Positions 35,346 to 46,253 of a stretch of 64,000 nucleotides of DNA are shown piece after piece. The notes below the pieces were generated by a model. It did not search any database, had not been told where the DNA came from, and worked only from the letters and a program-made list of their open reading frames with translations. This DNA comes from Proteus vulgaris (lineage in GTDB: Bacteria; Pseudomonadota; Gammaproteobacteria; Enterobacterales; Enterobacteriaceae). Made by a program: the position numbers and the translations under genes. The first letter of the stretch is position 1, and the number at the start of each line of letters is the position of its first letter. The DNA is taken from NCBI GenBank assembly GCA_901472505.1, contig LR590468.1:2703501-2767500 (forward strand). Direction: 5' to 3'.

Positions 35346-35399
35346 ACCAAGGACACGGGGATTTTCAATCCCCTGCTCTACCGACTGAGCTATTCGGGC
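35324..35399 (-). tRNA. pheV: tRNA-Phe (anticodon GAA)
   Basis: On the minus strand the 76-nt sequence starts GCCCGAATAGCTCAG and ends with the TTCGATTC T-arm, the acceptor strand TTCGGGC and an encoded ACCA. The anticodon stem-loop is GGGGATTGAAAATCCCC with anticodon GAA. The neighbourhood (mltC nearby) matches enterobacterial pheV, the known target of ICEPm1-like elements in Proteus. The symbol is by that context. Confidence 0.97.
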
Positions 35400-35529
35400 A
35401 ACGGGGCGTATTAAACCTGATATCGCTTTGCTCGTCAACGTTATTTATCACAAAACCGTTTGATTGCTGTTTTTTTAAACTTATTGGTTAATAAAACACT
35501 ACTTACTATGGAAAAAGAGTAAAAATAAA

Positions 35530-35568
35530 TCATCATGTATTTTGCGATAATCAAAATACATGATGATA
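35530..35568 (-). terminator. Strong hairpin downstream of mltC
   Basis: ATCATCATGTATTTTG (35530-35545) pairs perfectly with CAAAATACATGATGAT (35553-35568). On the minus strand it is followed by TTTATTTTT. A second hairpin-like repeat (AACAACAA...TTGTTGTT) is at about 35606-35645, just after the mltC stop. Confidence 0.75.
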
Positions 35569-35659
35569 AAGCAATTTATAAAGTTTCAATCAGAGGCTCA
35601 ATAACAACAAAGCTTACCCAATAATGTTGGATAAGCCTTGTTGTTAAGTTAAGTTACAA

Positions 35660-36730
35660 TTAGCGATAGTTGCGTTGAGCTGTGCTGACCTTCTCAAGAT
35701 AACGACGAGATTGGTCGGCAGGGTGCTTATTACGTAATGTGGTATACACTTGCGCGGGTTCTAAATCGTTAATCATTGCAGCCGCTTTTTTCTTATCATT
35801 ATGAAATATTCGTAACACACTACCAGCACCACCGTTGTAAGCCTGTATAACGGCGTAACGGCGAGAAACAGGATCTTTGATATCTCCAAGGTAACTGTTT
35901 TGCAGTATTGAGATATAAGCCGCTCCTGCATCAATATTATTAGCAGGATCAAACAAGTAACCACGGCTTGGTTGCCCTGACTTGCCTTGCATCCGGAAAA
36001 CATCACGCCCTGCTGTTGCTGGCATAATCTGCATTAAACCAAGTGCATCAGAACTACTCACCGCATATGGGTTGAAACTTGATTCAATTTGCATAATTGC
36101 CAAAATCAGTGAAGGTTCAACACCATATTTAGCTGCTGCTTGTTGAACTAATGGTAAATACTTATGAGCACGTTTATCAAGATGATTAGGAACAAGATTA
36201 AGGGTGACATACCAAATCGTATTCATACCAGATTGACGTTTTTGTAATTTATTGGCGATCAGATAATCTGCAAATTTATTGGCTCGCCATTCCCAACGTA
36301 TTGGTTGCCCTGTGTTATCGAGTACTTGTCCTAATAAAAAAGGTTCTGTGCTGTGAGGGATATTATTGACGTCAGAATAGAGGTCGATAGAGCCTGGATC
36401 TTCGCCCATCAATAACGTTGTGACTATTGCCTTATGCAATTGAAATTGAGGTGCATCATCACCTAAAGTTTCTATCGTGATCGTACCAGCTTCAAAATTA
36501 ATATGGCTACGTGTTTTATAAGCATCAGTATATTTTACGTAGTCTTTAGGGCCTGCGATTAATACTTCCTTCATACCCCAAATCATTTCGATATTATTGG
36601 CAAATTGCCCCATAAGAATATCGAACGCATTGGTATCCTTTGCGTAATCAGGCTCAAATGTTTTCGGTGGTTTGCTACTACAAGAAATGAGTAGAAGGGC
36701 GATAATCAGCAAGAGAAGGATTTTTTTCAT
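35660..36730 (-). CDS. mltC: Membrane-bound lytic murein transglycosylase C
   Basis: A 356-residue lipoprotein from [17 protein letters not shown] (Cys at about 17); the longer start at 36742 is rejected because it would precede the signal peptide. The N-terminal DUF3393-like half is followed by the SLT domain, with catalytic Glu in [30 protein letters not shown] and [15 protein letters not shown]. It cleaves peptidoglycan glycan strands with formation of 1,6-anhydromuramic ends. It lies after yggX, as in other enterobacteria. Confidence 0.96.
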   Translation of the reverse strand: MKKILLLLIIALLLISCSSKPPKTFEPDYAKDTNAFDILMGQFANNIEMIWGMKEVLIAGPKDYVKYTDAYKTRSHINFEAGTITIETLGDDAPQFQLHKAIVTTLLMGEDPGSIDLYSDVNNIPHSTEPFLLGQVLDNTGQPIRWEWRANKFADYLIANKLQKRQSGMNTIWYVTLNLVPNHLDKRAHKYLPLVQQAAAKYGVEPSLILAIMQIESSFNPYAVSSSDALGLMQIMPATAGRDVFRMQGKSGQPSRGYLFDPANNIDAGAAYISILQNSYLGDIKDPVSRRYAVIQAYNGGAGSVLRIFHNDKKKAAAMINDLEPAQVYTTLRNKHPADQSRRYLEKVSTAQRNYR

Positions 36731-36761
36731 GGTCAATTGCATCGCTATGGTGAATAAAATA

Positions 36762-36782
36762 CCAGAGCCTAAAAGGCTCTGG
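36762..36782 (-). terminator. Hairpin between yggX and mltC
   Basis: CCAGAGCC (36762-36769), loop of 5, GGCTCTGG (36775-36782), followed on the minus strand by TATTTTATT. It is probably an attenuator or terminator for the yggX transcript. Confidence 0.6.
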
Positions 36783-36793
36783 AAATATGAATA

Positions 36794-37066
36794 TTATTTT
36801 TCAGGTGGAGTATAGCCGTCAATATGAACATCATGGCCTTCGAATAAAAATCGCACCATTTCTTGTTCTAAGAGTTTGCGATCATCAGGATTCATGGTGT
36901 TAAGTTTTTTTTCATTGATAAGCATGGTCTGTTTTGCCATCCATTGAGCCCATGCTTCTTTAGAGATCTCATTGAAAATGCGCTTTCCAATTTCTCCTGG
37001 GTACAACTGAAAATCAAGTCCATCAGCTTCTTTGTTTAGGAAAGTACAAAAAATAGTTCTGCTCAT
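36794..37066 (-). CDS. yggX: Fe(2+)-trafficking / oxidative damage protection protein YggX
   Basis: A 90-residue protein beginning [20 protein letters not shown] with the conserved Cys at 7, and [35 protein letters not shown]. It helps protect iron-sulfur clusters from oxidants. It is located between mutY and mltC on the same strand, the standard enterobacterial order. Confidence 0.97.
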   Translation of the reverse strand: MSRTIFCTFLNKEADGLDFQLYPGEIGKRIFNEISKEAWAQWMAKQTMLINEKKLNTMNPDDRKLLEQEMVRFLFEGHDVHIDGYTPPEK

Positions 37067-37095
37067 AATAAATCCTCAATATCGCAGGGATTAGC

Positions 37096-38136
37096 TTAGG
37101 CTAATTGTCTAAGTAAATTCTCTACAGGTGCTGCCAACCCTACGGTTGCAGGAGTCTGTAAGTTATACCAAAGTCCTTTTTGCGCCTCCATCATAGAAGT
37201 AAACGTTGAGAGTTTTACGCAAATTGGCACAATATCTAAATGAAAGTGGCTAAAGGTATGTCGAAATGAAATCAATTGTTCTGATTTATTATTCTCAAGT
37301 CCATGCTCAGTTATCCACTGTTCTAAAAGTGCTTTTGTTTCAAACTGAGGGAAGGAAAATAGCCCACCCCATATTCCTGCTGGAGGTCTTTTATCCAACC
37401 AAACAAGATTATCATACTGTAAAATAAGAAAATAAGTTGTTTTCTCAGGGATGACTTTTTTCGGTTTTTTCCCAGGATAATCCGCCCAATTGTTTTGAGC
37501 ATAAGCAATACAACCCTTATTTAATGGGCATAACTCGCATTTAGGTTTACTTCTTGTACAAACCATTGCACCTAAATCCATCATCGCTTGATTGAAATAC
37601 TCTACGCCTTCAATAGGGGTAACGTTTTCACTTATTTCCCACAATTTATTTTCAACTTCTTTTTTACCAGGCCAACCTTCGATTGCATAACAGCGTGCTA
37701 AAACCCGTTTCACATTACCATCAAGAATAGGAAAAGGTTGCTTTAGTGATAATGATAAAATAGCACCTGCTGTCGAACGTCCAACGCCAGGTAAAGCACA
37801 AACGTGCTCAAAGGTATCAGGAAACTGTCCTTGATGTTTATCTACAATGTGTTGTGCTGCTTTATGTAAGTTTCTGGCTCTTGCGTAATACCCAAGGCCG
37901 GTCCAAAGATGAAGTACTTCATCTAATGGTGCTTTAGCCAATGCAGTGACATCCGGAAAACGTGCAATAAAACGTTCAAAATAAGGAATAACTGTCGCCA
38001 CTTGGGTTTGTTGCAACATAACCTCTGATAACCAAACGTGATAGGGCGTTTTTTCTTGCTGCCAAGGGAGCGCTTTACGCCCATATTTGTGATACCAATT
38101 GAGTACGGCTTGCGAAAATTGCAGTGCTTCCATCAT
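37096..38136 (-). CDS. mutY: A/G-specific adenine DNA glycosylase MutY
   Basis: A 346-residue protein. It has the helix-hairpin-helix [12 protein letters not shown], the catalytic Glu in [10 protein letters not shown] (about 38), the catalytic Asp in [12 protein letters not shown], and the four-Cys iron-sulfur loop [17 protein letters not shown]. The C-terminal NUDIX-like domain recognises 8-oxoguanine opposite A. It removes adenine mispaired with 8-oxoG. Confidence 0.97.
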   Translation of the reverse strand: MMEALQFSQAVLNWYHKYGRKALPWQQEKTPYHVWLSEVMLQQTQVATVIPYFERFIARFPDVTALAKAPLDEVLHLWTGLGYYARARNLHKAAQHIVDKHQGQFPDTFEHVCALPGVGRSTAGAILSLSLKQPFPILDGNVKRVLARCYAIEGWPGKKEVENKLWEISENVTPIEGVEYFNQAMMDLGAMVCTRSKPKCELCPLNKGCIAYAQNNWADYPGKKPKKVIPEKTTYFLILQYDNLVWLDKRPPAGIWGGLFSFPQFETKALLEQWITEHGLENNKSEQLISFRHTFSHFHLDIVPICVKLSTFTSMMEAQKGLWYNLQTPATVGLAAPVENLLRQLA

Positions 38137-38353
38137 GTTTTATTTTATTAACTCATGTTTTGATTAAGGTAAGATTGCACCACAGAGAGGATAAACTGTA
38201 AACACTCTTAATATTTATCTTATAGAGTGATGCTTCTATGTGTGACTCTTGCTAAACTTAGGGATCTTTGGATAATGTCGGTTAAGTTTATACCCTAGCG
38301 ACATTATAACGATTTTAAGTAAATAATTGGCCTAACGACTGACAGTATTAGAC

Positions 38354-39074
38354 ATGATCAAGAATGTAATTTCTCCGGAATTCAATGAAGAAGGGCGTGC
38401 TTTACGGCGTGTTCGTAGTTTTGTTCGTAGGCAAGGCCGTTTAACTCCTCGTCAAGAACAAGCATTAGAAATACAGTGGCCTATTTTTGGCATTGAATAT
38501 CAACCGGAACCCATCGACTTCAGTCAGGTTTTTGGACGCGAAGCACCTGTTATTTTGGAAATTGGCTTCGGTATGGGCGCATCGCTCGTGACTATGGCAA
38601 AAAATACACCAGAAAATAATTATTTCGGTATTGAAGTACACGCACCAGGTGTGGGTGCTTGTCTTGCGAGTGCTGAAGAAGAACAATTAAGTAATCTGAG
38701 AGTGATGTGTCACGACGCGATCGAAGTGCTCAATCATATGATCCCAGATAATAGCTTAAAAATGGTTCAGTTATTCTTCCCTGATCCATGGCACAAAGCG
38801 CGTCATAATAAACGTCGCATTGTTCAAGTGCCTTTTGCAGAATTAATTTTAAAAAAAATTAACGTTAGATGGTGTTTTTCATATGGCAACAGATTGGGAA
38901 CCATATGCAGAACATATGCTTGAAGTGATGACAAGTGTTGAAGGTTATCAGAATTTGTCAGAAACTCAGGATTATGTACCACGACCAGAAACACGCCCCG
39001 TGACTAAGTTTGAAAAACGCGGTCATCGTTTGGGGCATGGTGTATGGGATCTTATGTTTAAGAGGGTAAAATAA
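38354..39074 (+). pseudogene. trmB: tRNA (guanine-N7)-methyltransferase TrmB, single-base frameshift
   Basis: The N-terminal 170 residues match TrmB ([37 protein letters not shown] for SAM binding, [18 protein letters not shown]). The frame breaks at a run of eight A (38851-38858); with seven, it continues [23 protein letters not shown] to 39074, total 239 residues. It methylates G46 in tRNA. As a conserved housekeeping gene with an otherwise intact sequence, it is most likely broken only in this assembly. Confidence 0.92.
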
Positions 39075-39401
39075 TGGCTAAACAACGTAGTCGCCGTTTA
39101 CGCAAAAAAAATGCGTATCGATGAATTTCAGGAATTAGGTTTTTCAGTTAAATGGACTTTCCCAGAAAATACCCCAATTGAGGAAGTGGATCGCTTTGTT
39201 GATGAACTGATCCTCAAAGTTATTGAGCCAAACGGGCTGGCATTTGATGCAAGTGGTTACCTGAGCTGGGAAGGCCTAATTTGCTTACAACAAATTGGTA
39301 AATGTACAGAAGAACATCGCCAATTAGTCGAAAACTTCCTAAAAGAGAATAAAATGCAAGATGTACAGACCTCTGAGCTATTTGATGTTTGGTGGGACTG
39401 A
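39074..39401 (+). pseudogene. yggL: YggL (DUF469) protein, single-base frameshift
   Basis: ATG 39074 overlaps the trmB stop. MAKQRSRRLRKK should continue as MRIDEFQELGFSVKWTFPEN, but a run of eight A (39104-39111) instead of seven breaks the frame. Reconstructed length 108 residues, the normal size. YggL is associated with ribosomes. The break is probably a sequencing error. A hairpin follows at 39431. Confidence 0.9.
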
Positions 39402-39430
39402 TAGAAAGTTATACATTTAGCAAATAATAA

Positions 39431-39456
39431 CAAGGGCATCCAAAAGGATGCCCTTG
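39431..39456 (+). terminator. Hairpin between yggL and glsB
   Basis: CAAGGGCATCC (39431-39441), loop AAAA, GGATGCCCTTG (39446-39456). A strong stem with a weak T tail; it lies just upstream of the glsB start. Confidence 0.65.
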
Positions 39457-39475
39457 TCTGTCTGGGGAAGGGACT

Positions 39476-40402
39476 GTGATTACAACGTTATCTAACACAT
39501 TACTGTCAGATATTTTGCAACAAATTCGTCCATTAATAGGACAAGGAAAAGTCGCGGATTATATTCCCGCGTTAGCTCAAGTGTCTTCAGAACAGTTGGC
39601 TATAGCTGTTTATACGGTGGATGGTGAGCTTTATCAATCGGGTATGGCTGACAAGCGTTTTTCTATTCAGTCTATTTCTAAAGTACTGAGTTTGACACTC
39701 GCTTTAACTCGTTATGAAGAAGATGAAATTTGGCAACGTGTAGGAAAAGAACCTTCAGGTTTGCCTTTTAATTCTTTAATACAGTTAGAGATGGAAAAAG
39801 GGATACCGCGAAACCCTTTTATTAATGCGGGTGCTATTGTTATCACCGATATGTTGCAGTCTCGATTAAGTGCACCAAAGCAAAGAATGCTAGAAGTGAT
39901 TCGCTTTCTAACGGATGCTCCTGATATTTGTTATAACGCAGTTGTGGCTAAATCAGAGATGGAACATCTCAGCAGAAATGCGTCAATCGCGTATTTAATG
40001 AAATCTTTTGATAATTTTGAAAATGATGTTATCACGGTACTGGAAACCTATTTTCATTATTGTTCAATAGAAATGAGCTGTACTGAATTAGTTCGATGTT
40101 TTAGTTATTTAGCCAATCAAGGTATAAGTGTTGGGAATAAAAATCAGATTATTACGCCAAGACAAACCCGCCAAATAAATGCGTTAATGTTAACCTGTGG
40201 TATGTATGATGGTGCCGGTGAATTTGCATTTCGTATTGGCATTCCAGGAAAGTCTGGTGTGGGTGGTGGTATTATTGCTGTTGTCCCTGATGCTTTTACT
40301 GTTGCTGTTTGGTCACCAGAGCTGGATAAATCAGGTAATTCATTAGCAGGTTGTGCAGCACTTGAATTATTAGCAAACAAAGTAGGGCGCTCGATTTTTT
40401 AG
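39476..40402 (+). CDS. glsB: Glutaminase
   Basis: A 308-residue serine-dependent beta-lactamase-like glutaminase. It starts at GTG 39476 after GGGAAGGGA. The catalytic Ser-x-x-Lys is SISK in [12 protein letters not shown] (about 66), with [18 protein letters not shown] and GKSGVGGGI also conserved. It converts glutamine to glutamate and ammonia. It is co-directional with yggN, 22 bp away. Confidence 0.96.
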   Translation: MITTLSNTLLSDILQQIRPLIGQGKVADYIPALAQVSSEQLAIAVYTVDGELYQSGMADKRFSIQSISKVLSLTLALTRYEEDEIWQRVGKEPSGLPFNSLIQLEMEKGIPRNPFINAGAIVITDMLQSRLSAPKQRMLEVIRFLTDAPDICYNAVVAKSEMEHLSRNASIAYLMKSFDNFENDVITVLETYFHYCSIEMSCTELVRCFSYLANQGISVGNKNQIITPRQTRQINALMLTCGMYDGAGEFAFRIGIPGKSGVGGGIIAVVPDAFTVAVWSPELDKSGNSLAGCAALELLANKVGRSIF

Positions 40403-40424
40403 CCATGTTTTCAGGAGAGTTGTT

Positions 40425-41163
40425 ATGAATTTAAGAAATATTGCTGTAGCACTGTTTTTTGTTGCTGGCTTTGCCAATGCATCCCCCCAGTTTTGATTGC
40501 GCTGTAATGCCAAAAGATGATTTACGTATTACTCCTGAGTTTGTTGAAGTTGCTGGCTCACAGGGTTTAATGGTCATTTATCCCGATGGCACATTATTCC
40601 AAAATGAAAAAAGCGCCACATTGACGCCACAACAACAAGCGTTAGCAAAGAAGTATCAAGCCACAGTTAGACGAGATGTACCTTGGTTAAGAACTGAAAC
40701 AGGGGTAAAACTGCAAGATTCTCGCAAGGTGCTCGATAAAGTGGTAATTGAAGCTTTTGGTAAAGAAAGTAATATTCTCAATAGATTAAGTCGATTAGAG
40801 AAAGATCTTAATCAACAAATGGATAGAGTGGTCAGCATAGAACCGAATAACATTACATTCCATTCTCAAGCCATTAAAGATGTTGAAGCCAAAGGCCGTG
40901 AAATCGTAGAAAGTAGCCTAGGTGGTATGTTGCAAGACAGCATTAATGAGTTGGGGAAAAAACAGTTATTAGCTGCCGCGGGGGGTGACAGTAAAAAAGC
41001 CTTAGGTGGATTATTAGGAAACTTAGATAGTTTTCAAAAAATTATAGATCAGGAGTGGAAACAGCAAGAAGCTGCATTTACTCAATTTGGTCAGCAAGCT
41101 TGCAGCAAAATAACCCAGATGGAAAGCCAACGGGTGGAGCTTGTTAATTCTCTAAAAAAATAA
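40425..41163 (+). pseudogene. yggN: DUF2884 protein YggN, single-base frameshift in the signal peptide region
   Basis: ATG 40425 follows CAGGAGAG and codes a signal peptide (NIAVALFFVAGFANA). The frame breaks at six C (40483-40488); with five it reads SPSFDCAVMPKDDLRI and continues to 41163 (245 residues). The helical, Gln-rich protein fits DUF2884. It is periplasmic and of unknown function. A homopolymer sequencing error is the likely cause. Confidence 0.88.
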
Positions 41164-41239
41164 TGATACTCCTCATGCTTCAAGCGATATCTTGAATTAT
41201 TTAGAGTATATAAATTGCTAGCTCACAACAATTGAAAAC

Positions 41240-41258
41240 AATAATGAAAATCATTCTT
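41240..41258 (+). promoter_or_regulatory. Fur box upstream of the siderophore-binding protein gene
   Basis: AATAATGAAAATCATTCTT resembles the 19-bp Fur consensus GATAATGATAATCATTATC. It lies about 73 bp before the ATG at 41331, as expected for iron-repressed promoters. Confidence 0.75.
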
Positions 41259-41330
41259 ATTCAATTGACTTATGAGATGAGCTGTTTAGAATGCCCTGTT
41301 TGAGTATTCCACTTAAACAGGGCAAAATTA

Positions 41331-42281
41331 ATGAAGAAGATCCTTCCTTTAGTTATCGCATCTATCCTTTCTGTAACCAGTTTCTCTGCGTTAAGCAAAA
41401 CGCCAATCGAATACCAACCTAACCAAGTTATTAGCCAGCACAATGACAAGATGGTGATTAAACACCTATTAGGTGAAACGTCGGTCACTAAGAACCCTTC
41501 AAAAGTGGTTCTATTTGATTTTGGTCTTTATGATTCTTTAGTTCAGTTAGGTTTAGCCGATAAAGTGGTTGGGCTACCGTTAGGTAATGCGCCTGCCTAT
41601 ATTAAAGGAAATATTGCAAGTAACGTGGCTAATGTTGGTGGCATGAAAGCGCCTGACTTAGAAAAATTAGCCGAAATTAAACCTGATTTAATTATTATTA
41701 CAGGTCGCCAAGGTGCCTCATATGATGCTTTAGCGAAAATTGCACCAACCGTTAATTTAGGTACTAACAGTGCAAATTATCTCAATTCAGTTGAGTCAAA
41801 TATTAAATTATTAGGTGAATTATTTGATAAACAGCAAGTGACTCAAGAGCAAATTGCTAAATTAAATACTGTTATTGAGCAAGCCCAGAAAAAAGCAGCA
41901 GGATCTGACAAAAAAGTTTTAGTACTATTACATAACGCTGGCAATTTAATGCCTAATAATCAAAGTGTTGTTTATGATGTTGTTAAAGCTAAAAGAGCTG
42001 AATTACCGCCTGTTGCTGAAGAAGAGAAAGGCAAGCGTCGTGTAGTTACATCAGAAATGATTGTTCAAGCTAACCCAGATGTTATTTTTATTATTGATCG
42101 CAGTGAGGCCATTGGTGCGGGTAAATTAGAAAAAACAGCGTTTGAAGATGGTGCTATAAAATCAACATCAGCCTATAAAAATAGTGGTATTGTTTATCTA
42201 CAAGCTGATCTTTGGTATCTTTCTGGTGGTGGTTTAGACAGCTTAACTAAACAAATTGAAGCGGTAGAAAATGCACTTTAA
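41331..42281 (+). CDS. Siderophore ABC transporter periplasmic binding protein (FatB/CeuE-like)
   Basis: A 316-residue protein with signal peptide MKKILPLVIASILSVTSFSALS. The substrate-binding fold shows KVVLFDFGLYDSLVQLGLADKVVGLP, EIKPDLIIITGRQ and QANPDVIFIIDRS, typical of class III iron-siderophore binding proteins. It is preceded by a Fur box. No permease or ATPase gene follows, so the partners must be elsewhere. Catechol-type siderophores are a guess from the FatB/CeuE resemblance. Confidence 0.9.
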   Translation: MKKILPLVIASILSVTSFSALSKTPIEYQPNQVISQHNDKMVIKHLLGETSVTKNPSKVVLFDFGLYDSLVQLGLADKVVGLPLGNAPAYIKGNIASNVANVGGMKAPDLEKLAEIKPDLIIITGRQGASYDALAKIAPTVNLGTNSANYLNSVESNIKLLGELFDKQQVTQEQIAKLNTVIEQAQKKAAGSDKKVLVLLHNAGNLMPNNQSVVYDVVKAKRAELPPVAEEEKGKRRVVTSEMIVQANPDVIFIIDRSEAIGAGKLEKTAFEDGAIKSTSAYKNSGIVYLQADLWYLSGGGLDSLTKQIEAVENAL

Positions 42282-42329
42282 TTGGCTTAACCTTAAGATT
42301 TTTATGGTGTTTTAAGGTTTGCAATAAAG

Positions 42330-42368
42330 AAAAATGCCCAACTGTGAATAATCAGTATGGGCATTTTT
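42330..42368. terminator. Bidirectional terminator
   Basis: AAAAATGCCCA (42330-42340) pairs with TGGGCATTTTT (42358-42368), between convergent genes, with T tails on both strands. Confidence 0.85.
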
Positions 42369-42396
42369 TTAAGCTAGCTATTTGAAATCAGCAATA

Positions 42397-43527
42397 TTAA
42401 AGAAATAACTCAAGCAATGAATTGAGGAACAGCTTGCCATGAGGTGTAATTTGCCAGTGAGTGTCTGATTCACTGATATAATCTAAAGCCAAAGCTTCAT
42501 CTATTTGATGGCGAATAACTTCTTCGGAAAGTCCCGTATAATCGCTGAAATCTTGTCTTGGAAATGCTTCTAATAGACGAAAACGGTTCATAAAAAATTC
42601 AAATGGACGGTCATCATTATCAACAAAATGTTGCTGATCGAGATAACGGCCCTCCATAAAACCTTTAGGATGCTTGGTTTTTACTGTTCGCATTATGCGA
42701 CCATCTTCAAAGCTTATTTTTCCATGAGCACCACAACCGATACCTAAATAATCCCCGAAACGCCAATAATTTAAGTTGTGCTCACATTGAAAGCCCGGTT
42801 TGCAATATGCTGATGTTTCATATTGTTGATAACCTGCGGCTGTCAATAATTTGTCACCTTCTGAGAAAATATCCCACAGCATATCGTCATCAGGTAATTT
42901 AGGCGGACGAGAGCCAAATTGTGTATTGGGTTCAATGGTTAATTGATACCAAGACAAATGTGGTGGGGATAACTCTATTGCTTGCTGTAAATCCGAAAGC
43001 GCTTGAGATAATGATTGGTCTGGTAATCCATGCATTAAATCTAAATTAAAGCTACGTAGCCCTAATTCTTTGGCTAAACGAGCCGCGTTTTTAGCTTCAT
43101 CCGCATCATGAATGCGTCCCAAACGGATCAGTTTTTCATCACCAAAACTTTGCACACCAATAGAAATACGATTTACACCCGCACGTTGGAATCCGGCAAA
43201 GCGTTCAGCTTCTACGGTTCCTGGATTTGCTTCCATGGTAATTTCTGCAGTCGGGCTAACAGCAATACGCTCTTTAACACCATAGAGTAAATCAGCCATT
43301 GACTCAGCACTTAATAAGCTAGGTGTACCGCCTCCAATAAATATGGTTTGAACTTTACGGGAGCCAACGTGAATAAGATCGGCATCTAAGTCATTGAGTA
43401 AATGTTGCACATATTCCTGGTGCGGTACTTCACCCTTTAGTGTGTGTGAGTTGAAATCGCAATAAGGGCATTTTTGTACACACCAAGGAATATGGATATA
43501 CAAACTTAATGGAGGCAACTTAAGCAT
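42397..43527 (-). CDS. hemW: Radical SAM heme chaperone HemW
   Basis: A 376-residue protein from [28 protein letters not shown]; the start at 43539 is less likely. CxxxCxxC (CVQKCPYC) binds the radical SAM cluster, [11 protein letters not shown] and [13 protein letters not shown] are conserved, and the C-terminal HemN-like domain is present. Often annotated as an oxygen-independent coproporphyrinogen oxidase but lacking that activity. It delivers heme. It overlaps rdgB by 8 bp. Confidence 0.95.
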   Translation of the reverse strand: MLKLPPLSLYIHIPWCVQKCPYCDFNSHTLKGEVPHQEYVQHLLNDLDADLIHVGSRKVQTIFIGGGTPSLLSAESMADLLYGVKERIAVSPTAEITMEANPGTVEAERFAGFQRAGVNRISIGVQSFGDEKLIRLGRIHDADEAKNAARLAKELGLRSFNLDLMHGLPDQSLSQALSDLQQAIELSPPHLSWYQLTIEPNTQFGSRPPKLPDDDMLWDIFSEGDKLLTAAGYQQYETSAYCKPGFQCEHNLNYWRFGDYLGIGCGAHGKISFEDGRIMRTVKTKHPKGFMEGRYLDQQHFVDNDDRPFEFFMNRFRLLEAFPRQDFSDYTGLSEEVIRHQIDEALALDYISESDTHWQITPHGKLFLNSLLELFL

Positions 43528-44113
43528 TCTTAAGGGCATCCAACATTAATTTAAGTGCTTTACCACGATGCGAATGCTGATTTTTTTGCTCTTTTGTTAA
43601 TTGTGCTGCAGTACAATTTAATTCAGGAACAAAGAAAATAGGATCGTAGCCAAATCCACCTTCGCCGTGCATATCGGTGCTTAATATACCGTGCCAAATA
43701 CCGTGGAAAATCAGTGGCGTTGGATCGTTTTCATGGCGCATATAAACCAATACACAGTTAAATTGTGCTTGGCGTTTTTCAGTTGGTACATCTTTCATTG
43801 CATTAAGCAATTTATCCAGATTTTGCTGATCGCTTGCATCAATCCCTGCATAGCGTGCTGAGTAAATACCTGGAGCACCGCCTAAAGCATTTACTGAAAT
43901 ACCCGAGTCATCGGCAATGGCAGGTAGACCTGTTACTTTTGCCGCATGGCGCGCTTTAATAAGCGCATTTTCAACAAAGGTTAGGCCTGTTTCTTCAACA
44001 GAATCAACACCAAGCTCTGTTTGAGCAACAATATCTAAACCGAAATCAGAAAGCAAAGAGGCTAGCTCTTTGACCTTTCCCGGGTTTCCTGTCGCGAGCA
44101 CCACTTTTTGCAT
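43520..44113 (-). CDS. rdgB: XTP/dITP pyrophosphatase RdgB
   Basis: A 197-residue Ham1-type enzyme beginning [54 protein letters not shown] and [10 protein letters not shown] are catalytic signatures. It hydrolyses non-canonical purine nucleotides so they are not incorporated in DNA. Part of the yggS-proC-yggT-rdgB-hemW cluster. Confidence 0.97.
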   Translation of the reverse strand: MQKVVLATGNPGKVKELASLLSDFGLDIVAQTELGVDSVEETGLTFVENALIKARHAAKVTGLPAIADDSGISVNALGGAPGIYSARYAGIDASDQQNLDKLLNAMKDVPTEKRQAQFNCVLVYMRHENDPTPLIFHGIWHGILSTDMHGEGGFGYDPIFFVPELNCTAAQLTKEQKNQHSHRGKALKLMLDALKNA

Positions 44114-44124
44114 GCATGTTATCC

Positions 44125-44682
44125 TTAGTAAAGTGTTACGCTAAGTAACCATTGTAAAACATCTACACGCAGATAATTCAAGGCGTAAAGCACAAGAATA
44201 ACAATCATTGCAGAGAAATCTAATCCACCCATTGCCGGAATAATACGGCGAATTGGTGCCATTAACGGTTCTGTTAATTGAAATAAAAGATGATCAATCG
44301 GGTTACGGCCTTGACTTACCCAGCTAAGGATTGCACGGATAATAATCAACCAGAAAATCATTTTTCCCGCAGCTGTTAAGAGTTCAATAAAGGCAAACGG
44401 AAACATAAGTGAGAAAGGAATTGATGTTCCAGATAGGTAAGATGGAATAATAATACCTAATAGAATTAATACATATGCCAGTAAAACTGAGGCTGTATCA
44501 ATAGGGCCAATAGAAGGAATAAAACTTCTTAATGGGCGAATAACGGGCTGTGTGATTTTGACGATAAACTGTGAAAAAGGATTATAAAAATCAGCTCTGA
44601 CACATTGCATCCAAACACGTAATAGAAGCACGGATGTGTAGAGTTGAAGAAGAGTCAGAATGACGAAATTTAAAAAATTCAT
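44125..44682 (-). CDS. yggT: YggT-family membrane protein
   Basis: A 185-residue protein with two copies of the YggT domain, each with hydrophobic helices and the R-P-x-R/P-[IL]-R-R motif ([12 protein letters not shown] and [20 protein letters not shown]). Inner membrane; it is implicated in osmotic tolerance and membrane processes in related bacteria. It follows proC on the same strand. Confidence 0.93.
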   Translation of the reverse strand: MNFLNFVILTLLQLYTSVLLLRVWMQCVRADFYNPFSQFIVKITQPVIRPLRSFIPSIGPIDTASVLLAYVLILLGIIIPSYLSGTSIPFSLMFPFAFIELLTAAGKMIFWLIIIRAILSWVSQGRNPIDHLLFQLTEPLMAPIRRIIPAMGGLDFSAMIVILVLYALNYLRVDVLQWLLSVTLY

Positions 44683-44700
44683 TAGTTGGCCCTGATGAAA

Positions 44701-45519
44701 TTAAAATTGTTTTTCCATTTCTTGTGCGCGTTTAATCGCAGCTTGCATAGCAGAAGCGACGTTTTCAGGTAATTTACCTTCATAAAACTGCATAAGCGCA
44801 GCCGCTGTCGTTCCACCTTTTGATGTTACCTGCTCGCGTAAAGTTGAGAAAGGTAGCATATGTTGTTTTTCAGCTAAGGCAGTAGAGCCACTTGCCGCTT
44901 GTTGCACGATGGCTCTTGCTACATCAGGTGAAAAACCTAAACGTTCAGCTTCTTGTTGCATTGATTCCATAAACAAGAAGAAATAAGCGGGTGCACTACC
45001 AGCAACGGCGATAATATCATTGATGGCAGATTCTTGCTCTACCCAAACGGTTATGCCGACACTTTTCATTAACTCATCAGCAAATTGTTTGTCTTGAGAT
45101 GAAAGCGAATGAGGTGCAAACATACCACTTAATCCTTTACCCACAAGCGCCGGTGTATTTGGCATAATGCGGACAAGCTGTAATGGTGTTGCAAAATAGT
45201 CATTATAACGGGCTGATGGAATGCCAGCCGCAATAGTAAGGACTAACTTTTTACGCATATCGATATTTTGTAAGAGCTTACAAACTTCTTCCATCATTTG
45301 AGGTTTTACAGCTAGTATAATGACATCCGCTTTTTGCACTGCGTTAATATTGTCATTAGTACTATGGATACCAAACTCTTTTACTAAAGGTTCTCTGCGA
45401 ATAGCGGAAGGTGAACTGACGGTTATTTTTTTTGCGGGATATCCACCTTGAACCAATCCAGCAATAATGGCTTGAGCCATATTTCCAGCACCAATAAAAG
45501 CGATGTTACGATGTTCCAT
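44701..45519 (-). CDS. proC: Pyrroline-5-carboxylate reductase
   Basis: A 272-residue protein with the NAD(P)-binding loop IAFIGAGNMAQAIIAGLV and C-terminal signature LREQVTSKGGTTAAALMQFYEG. It performs the final step of proline biosynthesis. It lies between yggS and yggT. Confidence 0.97.
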   Translation of the reverse strand: MEHRNIAFIGAGNMAQAIIAGLVQGGYPAKKITVSSPSAIRREPLVKEFGIHSTNDNINAVQKADVIILAVKPQMMEEVCKLLQNIDMRKKLVLTIAAGIPSARYNDYFATPLQLVRIMPNTPALVGKGLSGMFAPHSLSSQDKQFADELMKSVGITVWVEQESAINDIIAVAGSAPAYFFLFMESMQQEAERLGFSPDVARAIVQQAASGSTALAEKQHMLPFSTLREQVTSKGGTTAAALMQFYEGKLPENVASAMQAAIKRAQEMEKQF

Positions 45520-45533
45520 ATAAACCTCTATTT

Positions 45534-46232
45534 TTACTTAGTCGCGTAATCTCTTGCACCAAAAATTGCTGTACCAATACGAACAAGTGTTGAACCACAA
45601 GCAATAGCCGCCTCCATATCATTTGTCATTCCCATAGATAATGTATCGATGTTGGGATATTGAGATTGTAACTGCTTAAAGGCGAGGTGCATTTTTTCTA
45701 GTACTTCCACTTGTTTATCATAATGACTTTCAGGTGCAGGAATGGCCATTAATCCACGTAACTTGATGCCTGAAAGAATAGAAATTTGTGCTGCTAGTCC
45801 ATCAAGTTCAGTCAGATTAATACCTGATTTGCTGTTTTCATCACTGATATTGATTTGAATAAGTACATTCAATGGTGGCAATGAAGCAGGACGTTGATCA
45901 CTTAATCTTTGAGCGATTTTTAGTCTATCAATGGTATGGCACCAATCAAAATGTTCAGCAACAAGGCGTGTTTTATTTGACTGTAAAGGGCCGATAAAGT
46001 GCCAAACTAAGGTGTTGTTATCAGAAAAATAATTAATTTTGTCGACACCTTCTTGGACATAATTTTCGCCAAATTCAGTTTGTCCACATGCGATTGCTTT
46101 TTCGATGTCACTCGCAGGTTTTGTTTTACTCACTGCAAGCAGTGTTATTTCTTCTGAAGAACGGCCGCATTTTTGCGCTGCGGTGTCAATGTGAGACCTG
46201 ACATTGACGAGATTCTGTTTAATAGTATTCAT
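45534..46232 (-). CDS. yggS: YggS/PLPBP pyridoxal-phosphate homeostasis protein
   Basis: A 232-residue alanine-racemase-like barrel. The PLP lysine is in EITLLAVSKTKPASDI, with FGENYVQEG, WHFIGPLQSNK and TLSMGMTNDMEAAIACGSTLVRIGTAIFG conserved. It buffers pyridoxal phosphate. It is divergent from the pilT-like gene, with 21 bp between start codons. Confidence 0.96.
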   Translation of the reverse strand: MNTIKQNLVNVRSHIDTAAQKCGRSSEEITLLAVSKTKPASDIEKAIACGQTEFGENYVQEGVDKINYFSDNNTLVWHFIGPLQSNKTRLVAEHFDWCHTIDRLKIAQRLSDQRPASLPPLNVLIQINISDENSKSGINLTELDGLAAQISILSGIKLRGLMAIPAPESHYDKQVEVLEKMHLAFKQLQSQYPNIDTLSMGMTNDMEAAIACGSTLVRIGTAIFGARDYATK

Positions 46233-46253
46233 GGCAACTCAGGAGATAATAAG

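Noticed and set aside
39111..39401. A 96-residue YggL with the start at 39111
   Set aside because: The start lacks a ribosome-binding site, and the true N-terminus MAKQRSRRLRKK lies just upstream in another frame, separated only by an A-run change.
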